Assembly: GCA_951230915.1 (NCBI GenBank)
Contig: OX579635.1
Span: 39,122,001 to 39,186,000, forward strand
Reading direction: 5' to 3'
Length of the DNA: 64,000 nucleotides
DNA from: Antitrichia curtipendula
Taxonomy: Eukaryota; Streptophyta; Bryopsida; Hypnales; Leucodontaceae
Below are positions 1 through 11,500 of the stretch, piece by piece. Position numbers and translations under genes: made by a program. Each line of letters opens with the position of its first letter. Within the stretch, counting starts at the first letter, position 1. The notes under the pieces are model-generated. The model searched no databases. It saw only the letters and a program-made list of their open reading frames with translations, and was not told where the DNA came from.

Positions 1-1847
1 TCTAAAACCAAAAATATTAATACATTCATGATTACCCCCCAATTAACTAAGCACAAAATAAAGAAATAAACAGCTTAAAAAAATTGTATTCAAAAGCGGT
101 TTTTAAATTCAAGTACTGCATTTGTTTTAGAATTTCAATCTCACCAACGCCGAGTGTGCAAGTGAGTAAGACGTGCGGAACGGAACACTGCTAAGTGGGC
201 CGAACGAGTTACGTTCTGCCGATTTACGGACGAAACAGTGCCGCCTACTTCGGCGAAACACCAACCCGCGATTCGACACGTATCGTCTTCCACGTGGGCG
301 AGTACTCCCGCGACCAAGGCTCCTGTTTTAGGGTTTGTGTTTCGCGAGCAGCCGCCTTTACGGGTCGTTTTCAGGTTCGTAACCGAGCCTCGGCTCGGAG
401 GTGTGAGAACACGCAGCCTCGCACGAGTGACAACACTTGTTGTGTATAGTGTCAGTCGCAGTGTTTCAGGAGTGCCAAGGTGTACTTCTGCGATTGCAGG
501 GAGGGTAGGCTTGGAAGTAGGTTCTAGAGAACGATTTTGAGTTGCCGAGGGACGCAAGAAACTAGTCCGGGGTGCAGGAGAATTTACAATTCCGGAAGTA
601 GGTGTGGCTGATTCTGTGGTGGTCTATTTCGGAGCTAACGAGAGCATTGGATCCGGCGACGTCTTCTTCTGGGTGGTGTAATCAGTGCGAGGCCGCGCAA
701 TCATTCCAAGTACAACGGGTTAGGGCGAAATTTGAATTCGGAGGGGGGACGTCAACTCGTTGCGGACCAGCTGCTGCGCGTGCGACTGTAGGCTACCTGG
801 TTTGTGTTCACTGGTGAGTTTCTTTGTTGTGATGCGCTCCTTTGGGTTTAGTCTATTGGGTTGTGGCTTGCAGGAATTTCTCAATGTGGTAGTCAGATGA
901 GAGGGATTTAGGGCTCTGCAAACGGGCTGGTACTTCCGATTGCCGCCACCGCTAGTTTAATGCACGAGTAGGTGCGAATTAGGAAATCGGGCAGACCGAA
1001 ATGCATACTCGTCCTCGAAATTGCTCCCAATTGTGACATTTGTCGCGCTAAGTCAGGGAGATCGCTTTGAGTAGTCCAGAGTCGAGCCAAACCGCGGAAA
1101 ATGACAGAGAATGCAGGGTGAGGCGACTTGATCTTGCAGCCACGCTTGAGTGGTTTAACATTAGGGTTTAGGACGGTTGATAAAGCTTGGAAGTGGATGC
1201 AAGACTTCAAAAATCAATTGCTTCACATACTTGTTTGTTCGTGGACAAGGTTCTAGATTTCGTGAGGGTTTAGGTTTGGCGAGCCGCCTGAAAGCACTGT
1301 GAATTGGACTAACGCTCACATGTTGCGAGACGGTTTTTGGCATTCAAGCAAGACGCCATGTCGGAGGTTTAGGTTTAGGCAAGGGTTGCCATTGTCTTCA
1401 TAGCCGGTTTTAGTTTTTAGATTTTGATGGGATTAGTTCAACCTGTGGAATAAGATGGTTTAGGTTATTTCATGATCCAATAAGAAGGAAAGGCTCGCGG
1501 CTTCACGAATTTCCTATATCTGTGGGTGCGCGGTTTAGGGGAATGCCCTTGCGGATTGTTGGGAGTTTCACTTGTCCGCATTTCATAGCCATTTCAGGAG
1601 CGGTTTAGGATGTTTTCGAAATTATTGTTTGCAAAAGTTTAGAGTCTGCTATGGCCGTCTTACGGACGGAACTCAGACTGATGCGGCCGTACTTACTCAA
1701 GCTTGTCGTTGTTGTTGCAGGGCAGCTATCAAATACCCGGAACGTTACTGGTATTACCAACCAGTGTTTCGTTGGGGCGAGCTGATCGGCTGGAGGAACT
1801 AGTTTGGCGAATTCGACTTACACCTGAAAGTGAAGTACTGCTTTGTG
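1..1847. other. 5' flank of the Ulp1-bearing MULE gene, no convincing gene
   Basis: No reading frame here looks like a real protein; the short frames are GC-skewed and lack homology I recognise. The stretch is dense in telomere-like TTTAGG/CCCTAAA words, often as GGTTTAGG (near 837, 907, 1160, 1266, 1365-1378, 1452, 1532 and 1603). It also holds early copies or near copies of the element's 10-mer: one-mismatch forms at 335-344 and 459-468, and an exact CAGTGTTTCG at 1762-1771. The gene's first ATG is at 1848. This is probably the promoter and 5' untranslated region of the mobile element. I could not find the left terminus of the element; it may lie outside the window. Confidence 0.4.
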
Positions 1848-4800
1848 ATGGCGAAGACCAAGCACACGGACCCTAAACCGCGAGTTGCATTCGCAGAAGC
1901 TTCTGGCGATGGTGGTGATGACAAGTCCCACGATTCTCGGGTAAGATTTTTGAACATACATGTTGCATCCATTTGAGCGGTTTTAGGTGGTCAGGTATTC
2001 AGTTTGTGGTTTACGGGACACTAACTCGAACTTGTTCTGCTATACTACAGAGGTCATCTCGTTCAAGAGGTAAAGGGACAGCAACAACGGTGGAAGCAGC
2101 ACCAGCGAATACGGCACGCCCAGAGTTTCGGCGGAGCATCAAAATCGACGTCCGACACTTGGACGTGAACTATGGCACGGAGGCTGAGTTCACGAGGCTC
2201 CTCACCGAGTATGCTCTGCTAGCGAACACGGACATCGCGAAGACTACTGACCCAAAGCGGAAATACAAACAGTGCATACACTGCGGGAGGCAAAACTTTG
2301 CCAACAAGATGCGTTTGAACAAGCACCGGTGGGACGCTGAGTGTCCGGCTGTGAAGGATGAAATGGGAAATCCTCTCAGGCTGCTTCCGTATTCGGACCA
2401 AGGCGTCGGCCAGGGCAAGAGTTCGGAGATGATCCGCGCAGGGAAGGGGGAGGAGGCTCAAGCGAAGTTGATAGGGAAATCACGGATCCAGAATGCAGCG
2501 ACCGGCTCCGCGATGCTACTTGAAGAAGCTGCGGGCAACCTAGATGGAGGAGAGGGCCCGAAGCTAGTGTCTCAGGGTGCAGGACACGAGGGAGGTGCAT
2601 TGGAGACGGAGCCCGCTAAACACTCAGGCGGTTTTGAGGGTTTAGTACCTTCCGGGACACAACAACCAACACTGAAGGCGGTTATCGCAACACGGACACG
2701 TCTGGCGACTCCGGCGCGGGACCCAAGAGCGACTCCGGCAAAAGGCATGAAGAAGACGCCAGCGCAGAGGGACATCCGGGAGCAATCCAGTGATTCGGAG
2801 CAAGCGGAGAAGCGGCGAAAAGCCGAAACTCTGCTACCCACCAAGTCGAAAGAGAAGCGAGAGGAGGCTGAGACACTGGCCACCAAGTCGAAGATGACGA
2901 AGGTGCGGTTAAGCAACGAATTGTCCAGTGACGAGGAGCCCGAGCAGAAGCGACACCACGCCGACGCACTGGAGACCAGGTCGAGGAAAACAAAGGTACG
3001 ATTCAGTGACGAATGGACTCCAGCAGATTCAAGGACTCAAATGGATACGCCTGCTGTTCTAGACAGTATCGAGCCCATTTTGGAGGCTATTGAAGTGGAG
3101 GCTGCGGAAACGCGGAAGAGTACAGCGGTGCAGGTTTGGAAGAGTACAGGAGAGTCGCCTTTAGAGGAGGCGGCAGGGGTCCTGCAGCGTTTCGGGACCT
3201 TTGGAGGAACTAAAGGCGATAAACTAGGTGGAGCCACTCCTAGTCAGGACGCGGGCCCTGAAACAACCAAGGAGGCCGCTACTGAGCAGCGAAGGACGGC
3301 TAGTGTTTCGCCGGCAATGTAGATAGATCCCGTGTGGGGAAATCGGAGGAAGCTAATAACGAAGGCGGCACAGCGGGCGAGCCCGAGACACGTGCGTTTG
3401 CCGCTTTCGCCGATTGCGGAGCGCGCTAAGGTTCTGACCCGTCTAGTGGACCTGTGAGCCATGAAGAAAGCAAAGAAGGACAAAGCGCACGCAAGCTTGC
3501 AGGCGTTAGGGTACAAGACTGTGGTGGACGCTGCACCAGCCCTTGTGAAGGACACAAGCGCGGGTGATTTTCCAACTCCACGGCGAAACACTAGCAGAGT
3601 CGTGCTATCTCCAAATAGTGGACCAAATGAGGGCGGACAGATGGACGTCTCAGTAGATCCTAATGAGACCAGAGACGGATCAGATTCGCATGACCCATCT
3701 GCGGCACGACAGACGTTGGGTGGAGGACTACGGTCGGCCAACCTTGTTCCCGACGTCCGGGAAGATCACGAAACACTGGATTCGGAAGGTAAAGTTGCAG
3801 CCTTTTTAAACCCGCTTTTTGGGGAAAGCAATGATCTTGAAGATGCAAACAGTCCGGATCCTGGCAACACCGTTCAGGGTTATAGTGCCAGTCCAGGTAA
3901 TTTTGAGCTACCATCCAAAACGTGTTGGAGTTGCAATAAAGAGGGTAGCGCGGAATTGCAGCGTTACTGGATTTGCGGAGAGGGCCCCGCTCCATTAGGT
4001 GTGTATCATCCGGAGCTGTCAACCTCGAGGGCGTCTCGAGGTGACCGTCTACAGGCGGACGAGCAAGAAGTGAAGCAACGTGCACAAGCGAAGGCAGATG
4101 CACTGGCCGAATCTTGGCCGAGGATACCCAAAGTGGTGCACGGGCCCCCTCCCGATCTATTTTACTTTGTCCTCATTTTACCAACGCTACTTGATTGGGA
4201 CTACCACGGCCAGACAGCTTCGGAATTCAAGCGAGACTTTGACAGGTCATGGCAAAACCGAAAATTCCAAGCCAGTACGAGGGCCTGCTCCATGTGGTGG
4301 TTGTGTGAGGCCAAGGTTAGATCTTCTGAAACCGAATTCCTCGTGGCCCTTGTCTACCACACAAAGTTCATTTTCCTCATCATTGTTGTCGTTGAGTACG
4401 GTGTGAGTTCTCTCTGACACTGTCCACTGTAGCCTTCCTGCTTGTTGAGAGCTCTTTCTTGCAATGTTGTAACCTCATTGGCAGTGACTCGCGCTCTTTG
4501 CCGCCTCAGTGTTTCGTTTGTTTATGTCTTCCTTGAAGTGCGACTCCTTCACACCTAGTCCGATCACGTTGTGCTTTGCAGGAGGAGGATTACCCCGGAA
4601 TCGCTGATGCCGTGGGCCAGGCTGTAAGATCCATATGCGCGTTGGTGAAGTATAACCAAGTCCCTCCTGATGTGGACTTGCTTGCGAATTACCTGCAGTT
4701 CCTTCGCGACTCTGCCACGTATGAGGCCAGGTGTCAGCAGTCTACAACGGAGCTACGCTTGCGTCAAGAGCGTGTTGTGCACGAGATTGTGGACGCGTTC

Positions 4801-7435
4801 CGGCGAGACACTGCCTTCAGACGTGAGAGCTACCGCTGGGATTGGTGCCCAATCTGGTGGGTTGTCTCTGCGCCAACGATCTTCCAGCGGCTTCCGCCCT
4901 TGCCTTGGCGCCACGACGATACAGTACTCTCTCCTTCTCAGTGCTTTACTTCCGTCATTTTCTGATTTATGGACGGGGATCTCACTGCTTGTGTTTTGGA
5001 GCTGTACACTCGACTAAGTAATTTATTGTGTGTTTCAGAGGACGAGGCAGACGTGGTCCGCCGCATACTGCTGTCCGAGAGAGTTCCCCGTACGAGGGCC
5101 CCACATTTCGTCAAGGTACTCCGGCTCGCCATGAACTCTGCCTTCGGGCGTTGGAGGCTACTGACATGCCCTCTGTTTGGCGTCACACGTCTGGTGGTGC
5201 GGGGTATTTGCAGAAACGAGGCAGCCATCCTTCAAGCGGTGACCTTGTTCTCTGTCGAAGCACCGTTTTGCTTTGCGGGCATGAAGGAAGGCGAGACAAG
5301 GGTCGTCCACGCTCAATTGATCAGGGATGCGCAAATGGTCGCCGAAGGCAAGGGGGACAGTGTGTTAGACCTGGTCATGCATTGGGCGGAGAATGTCAGA
5401 GTGCGGGCATTACAAGATTTGGCGCTCCATCACCCCTCCGCATTTCTCACTTCTTGAAGAAGTACCGATCCCGAGCATTGGACCGAGCAGTCTCTCATTT
5501 GGGGAAAGTGCCTGAGAGCCCGTGAAGACTTCGACCTTGGCTGGGTGTCGGACGACGATGCCCCTCAGTGGGCCTCACGAGTGGCGAAGACCCGTCGACA
5601 AATAAAGGAATTGGTGCAGTCGTTGGACGTGGCCATTGAGGACGACGACAAGGCGTCTTGGCGGATCCAAGTTGGGAACATTGTTCCAAATGAGACGGCT
5701 TGCCTTCAGGTGGATTCGCACGGTTGGCTCCAAGATGAAGGCGCGGCGTCAGTGCAAGAAGTGGTGTCTGTAGGCGGCCCTAAACAGTTGGCGACGGATG
5801 TGGTAACTGTCCGGAACACTGCCAGTCCACCCAGTGTTCCAAGAACGGTATTCCATGATGTAGGGGCCCAGACTGGTCCGGATACGCCTATCCCTAAACT
5901 GACTGAAGCAGCGCTTATTGTTGCAGACGCGGTGAAGTCACCTTGCCCTAAACCATCGAGCCCTACACCGCATGTAGCGGAGGTTACTTTTGGTCATTCC
6001 TCAGGCCAGACTGAAGTGTTTCACGACGCACTATTGAACGAGGGCCCGCTGCCGCTCTCACAGGTCTCTCCGCCACTCCGCATCGATGATATCCAGACAC
6101 AGGATCTGGACACTACCAATTTGGCCATTGTAGAGGACACTCCGTTGAATCGAGTGTCTGTTATTGGCTCGTCTTGCGGTTCAGGGCCGCATGTAGTCGA
6201 CCTCGTGGCCAGCACCCCTCGTAGCCTAGAAGAGGTATTTGAGGCCCTAATCAATACGGAAGACGACCCTTACGCACTTCCGGAGGCGGACAGTGGTGAC
6301 AACGATGTGGAGCTCGCGAGCGCGGCGGAGGTTGTCCCCGACCGTGAAGGCAGGCCGAGGTCGCTGAGTCATCGGAAGAGCGTAACATACGAGCCTTTCC
6401 CGATTGTCGAGCGTCAGTCCAAGGCATGGGGTAGACTCAGCATCAAGCGGACATTCGCGATTTTACAAATTGAAGAGCTCATCCAGGCGCTGCCTAGGTA
6501 AATGGCCCAAATCCTATGCGTTTGCTTTGGATTTCAGACCGAACCTTCGGGTACATACATGACCACGTAACACTGCCCCTGACAGTGTTTTGGGATCATC
6601 ATTGACTTGCAGGAAAGGTGCCGGAGATGACGATGACATGGAGGTCCGGTTCTACACAAGTGAGTGGGACTCCTTGCCCGTGCCGATCAGCCAGATTCGT
6701 CATTTGGACCAAACCAAAAGATTTCTCGGACAGAATGTCCTGGAGCTTCTCAGCCGGCGATTGTGGTGGAGTCTGTCCGAGTCATCCCGCGGTCATGTTT
6801 ACGTTGCGTTGTCCTTCATGCAAGCACCGCTCGCCTCTGCATGCGAGGCAGGGACGGAGGAGGCGCTTGTGAAGTGGGGCCGACAGTACCTTGTCCCATC
6901 GCACATCTACCGTAGTGTCGTGGCGGATATGACGGTTCTCGTTCCCTACGTTGCGGACGGGCATTGGTCATTGTTAATTTTGAGCAGTGACGGCGTCAAG
7001 CACCTCGATAGTGCGCTAATGCACTCGTCGGCTCAGGACTTGGAGTACGTGCGCCGCATTCGCCATGTGTGGGAGATGCTGCACGAGCCGCGGCTGACCT
7101 TGCCGACCGTGAAGGAAGACGTCCCTTGTCATCTCCAAACTGGGAACCACGAATGCGGCTTCTGTGTGCTCCGAAACATTGAGTGCTTCCTCTGTGTTTT
7201 CTATGGCGACGATGCGGTGACGGCAGGGTCCAATGCAGAGGAGTTGTTCAAATGCCAAATTGCATCCTCTGCAAAAGTGCGTGACCTACAGAAGAACGTT
7301 ATTGCAGCTGTTGCAGATGAGCTGAGAGCCCCCCATGATACACAGCTCTACGAGCCTGCATTCCGGGTATCTTACTCCAAGGACGTGGACGACGACACTT
7401 CAGTGCTAGGTTTCACTCCTCCAAATCGGAAGTGA
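1848..7435 (+). pseudogene. Large spliced MULE-encoded protein with C-terminal Ulp1/C48 SUMO-protease domain
   Basis: The proposed exons are 1848-1940, 2051-4315, 4582-4822, 5039-6497 and 6613-7435. All have GT..AG junctions and the phases join without a shift, giving 4881 nt (1627 codons including the final stop). The N-terminus has a CIHCG...H..R.DAEC segment near residues 106-130 that resembles a zinc finger, followed by long charged, low-complexity sequence. The last exon is a cysteine protease domain of the Ulp1/SENP (C48) family: catalytic His in DGHWSLL (codon 6962), Asp in HLDSA (7007), Gln in HLQTG (7136) and Cys in HECGFC (7154). Such domains remove SUMO-like modifiers, and MULEs that captured one are known (Kaonashi/KI-MULE type). 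Three in-frame stops break the frame: TAG at 3320, TGA at 3455 and TGA at 5455. The reading frame continues sensibly past each, so I call this a recently decayed copy. Undetected splicing around the stops is the alternative. It converges with the transposase gene on the other strand. Confidence 0.75.
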
Positions 7436-8564
7436 GAGCATTTTCTGATGCTGGTATCCGGTTCATTGTGCCGCCGTGGTTCCTTGTGCTGCCGCGGATC
7501 CCTTCGGTGTACAGTGTTTTAGACATGTATGGCCCATAGGACAGTTCTTTTTGGTTTAGTAGGTGTCTTCAGATTTCCAGTTGTTTTCCTAGACAGCTAC
7601 TGCATACCACGTGTATGTAGAATAATATGCCAAATTACATTTGAAGACTTGATTTCGTAAATGGACACAATGTTTCATGCATCATCTAATTTAGACCTCG
7701 TCGGCAGGACTGCAGGACGACGCAGTGGTTCATTCGCAAAGTTAGAGCTCATGAAAAGTTCTGTGTAATAATAATACAATTGTACCAGAACCCAAGGGTA
7801 TGTATGCAACTAAACTGTCAAACTACATTTTGAAGCGGCATTCTTGATAAAGAATAAGACTGAATTATGCATTCCTACACCTCATCTGTTCTGAAGCTGG
7901 ATAGTACGTAGGACTTTTCTATTTCATAACTTTGGTTGTGATAAATATAGCGTATTTGCAAATATTGGTTCCGACTCCAATCCAAATGTAGGTCAATTCA
8001 GACGTGGAAGTGTATTGGAAGTCTTGACTGGATAGCCTACTTACAGTGTTTCGTGCATTCTCAAAATGTGCACTTTGTTTCTGTTCTACGAACTAGCGCA
8101 TGAGTATTACACTCTTATTTCTACTGAGTAAGACGTAACCCTAAGCCGAATTCATGGTACCCAGTATACATACAAAATTGACTGAAATGCTAGTAACATC
8201 AGTTGTCGGTGGAGAAAAGTCACCCCTCATTTTATAAGCATGCAAAGGGAACAACTCAAAAGAAGCAGGCAAATCAGAATTCATCCAAAGTCTTAGGATT
8301 TACCAAATAAGTGGCTTCTGCCGTGGTCTAGTACCCTAATCGTAGTACAAATCCGAAGAGCTACAATAGAGCTCCCTATCCTAAAACCGAGAATGTTCCC
8401 GAAACACTGTGCTTGATTTTCTTCAGTGTCGTACGTTTCCTAGAGTTGCAATCTCATGACGAAGCATAATTCTCCCCTGTTTCCTGTCCATCAAGCCGGC
8501 GATTCTCCACCCAAACGTAGTCTTCTGTAAACTCCTGGTCTTCTTCGGCCCTCAAGCATGTCCC
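7436..8564. other. Spacer between the convergent Ulp1 and transposase genes
   Basis: This is an AT-richer non-coding stretch between the two 3' ends. It contains two exact copies of the element motif CAGTGTTTCG (8044-8053 plus, 8400-8409 minus) and a related CAGTGTTTTA at about 7510. I see no reading frame of note and no terminal repeat, which agrees with both genes belonging to one element. Confidence 0.4.
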
Positions 8565-11500
8565 TCAACTGTCCCAAGCCATACCCAGTCCATCTTCCAC
8601 ACGCTGAAACACTAGAGTGGACCTGACTGGGTGGAGGATCCCGGAATCAATATCGGCTTTTAAGGCCTTCATCTTTCCTTGTAAGCGGTGCATATCAGTG
8701 TGCAGATGTTCCATCAGAATGTTGCTTTGGCTACTGAAATCTAGAATTTCTTGCGCTAAAATTGTTAGAGTGGTATGGCGGTCCACAGTGTTCCGTGACG
8801 CTTCGGGCCGGGTCTCGGCCCGAAGCCGATCCGGAGTCATCCCTAAAACTTCATGCGGCACAGCATTTTCAGTAGCGAATCCACCGTGTGCGGCCATTTC
8901 ACTTGTACCTGCCACTCCTAATCCCTTTAATGCTCCACAAAACCTAGCAACAATCTCCTCTGCTACCTGTGGATGCATGAGTCTTAGGACTTTCACCTTG
9001 TGCTTGCAGGTGTTTCCTCGTTGTGCATGCACACAATTGCAGAAGGCCCACAATTCTCCTGGGTTTTGTACAACATATCGCAAATGCCGGTGTGTATAGG
9101 ACATGACAAATGCCGATCCTCCCTTGACTTCCGGGAGTGTTACGTCGATGTCAGGTATCTCCCGAGCTAAAATGAGAGCAGAAACAACTATGTCGCGCTC
9201 CTTTCGATTGTCAACAAATCCAAACTGCTTGCGAACTTGGTTGTACCAATAGTGGGTGAGCACATCACCTGTGAGAACGTGGATGCACCAGTCCACCCGA
9301 CGCCCGGTCATTCGACTTCTTTCTGCCTTCAAGACCGATTTCATGTATCGATGATAACTCTCCACCGCAACATTAGTGTCCTGGCCGGCGTATGGCATAT
9401 TGTGGTAGCCCACCATCCACATATGCACCTTTGGCAACCACTGTTCCCTCACGTAATCCCAGAATTCGTTCGCAGCGGGGTGCATTGACTGCAACTGCTG
9501 CAGTCTCCAAACAGCCCAATCCGGAGCCGCAACTCCAGTTTGCCCACTGCGGTCATACATGGTTGAACATAGGCCCCTCAGAATGGACGCATGTACGTCA
9601 CTATCTTGAATTTTGATGCACGCTTGCTTCTGCCACGCTCGATGCACGTGCCATAGGCACAGAAAGATGGCTGTGTTTGGCCACACCATCCTAGAAAAGT
9701 GACAAGGAAGTCAGTGATTAAGGGTTTAGGGGTACTGAGACAATTCAGCGTGTTATCTTTTACACGTGACATCTGGTAAGTGCTTCTATAACTGAGCGCG
9801 GGTAGACCCTAAACTGACCCTAAACTCAACCCTAAAACCGTCTACAAGAACATGGTGGTGGCCAATGGTAATGAATCGTCGGACAGTGTGTCAAGGCGAT
9901 ATATACCTTAGGCTATTTATCTCTCCTAGCGCGCAATCCACAATGAAAGCATTTGGCTTCCAATTCAGCATTTCGCGCCTCAATGCAACATCCAACGCCC
10001 GCATCCAGGGAGTAAGATCCTCCTGCGCTGACCGCGATGTAATAACGAATGCCACCGGTATTCCGTTGTGCCATTCGTCGAACACCATGACCGTGTATAG
10101 AGGAAACTGCAAAAACGCCAAAATAGTGTTTCGCACATCAGGAACACTGAACACGAAACTGTAATCGTAAGATATCAAATGCAAAATTAGACAGAATGCT
10201 AGATTCATGTGAAGCTGTCCATAAACCCAAAACCAAACCTAAGCATAAGGCATGACCTGGACTACCGGCAGACCAAATTGAATGCCTTTCCTTCTCAGAA
10301 GCAGTGTTTCGAGACCCTAAACCTTATTCTCGTTAGTGCCAAAAGTGGCATCAATCGAGACACCATTTTCGTGGCCGAACTGACCATCATTTCACGCTGC
10401 CAAGGTGTTTGAATCCCTAGAGTAAAAGGCATAGTTGAGTGCGTCAAAGCGCCTTGGGTGACTAGTCCAGTTTCTTGGTAAAAAAATACACTTCCCCTGT
10501 TCTGCTCTACCCACAGCTGCACACTTTTTGCATCATGAGAGTGCAGCATGTATGTCTCCTGCACCACCTTCGTTGCTAAATTCCTGACATCACGTTCATG
10601 TAGGAACATGTCCCTCGAAATGCCATTGCCAGTGCTGAGGGAGTCCTTCACAATTTGAATGTGCTTGGACATGACCTATGGTACACTATGTCCATCCCGT
10701 AGTAGTTTCAAGACAAATTCCTTGATTTCCTTAGACAAGTGCCATGTGAATGCACTTCGATCTCCCGCAAGCCCCAAACCATGGCACTGCATTCGGGCTT
10801 CATTTACATGTTCACATTCATAGACTGTTATTTCCGTGACATGTGGGAGGAGATATAGTGACTTTACACTAAAGGATGCCTGGCATCCCCGCTTCAGGCC
10901 ACCTCCCCACTGTTTCAGAGAATCGCGTGCTCGGGGAGGTCACTTAGAGTGTCCATTAGAAACCACGTGCGATCAAAACTTTGGACCCCCTATTTACTTT
11001 TTGAATTTTAAATAAAATTTAAAAAAAAAAATATGAATAGATTTTTCTACTTTGAAAGTTTATGTTTTGAATTATTGATATTTTTATTTGTTAATAATAA
11101 TTAGTTACAAATTTTTGAAGTAAAAAGATACATTGTAGAACTGAAAAATAACTTTCACACCCCTATATTATATAAGAAAAAATTGTCTAAAAAATGAACA
11201 AAAAATTCCTAAAAATAACTCTCTATTGAAAGCTCATTTTGAGTTGAATATTGATTCAATGGTCATCTAAATGTGTTCTCTATAATTGTTTGAGTTGAAA
11301 AACATGCCATTTTAGTTCATTTTCAACCTCTTCTAGAAATCATTTCATATTTTATTTGAGTTTGAAATTTTGGCAATAGAAACCTATAGTCATTATTAAA
11401 CAATGCTCAAAATTTTAGGTTGAAATTATAGTTTATTAGAAACCACTTGTTCGCACGTGGTTTGTTGTAGTAGAACTAAGTGACCTCCCCGAGATCGCGT

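Noticed and set aside
141..557. Overlapping frames on both strands near the left edge
   Set aside because: GC-rich sequence keeps several frames open at once; no motif and no splice support.
1973..2050. N-terminal extension of the Ulp1 gene beginning MSGFRWSG
   Set aside because: It lies in the first intron; the exon pair 1848-1940 and 2051 onward has proper GT..AG borders and phase.
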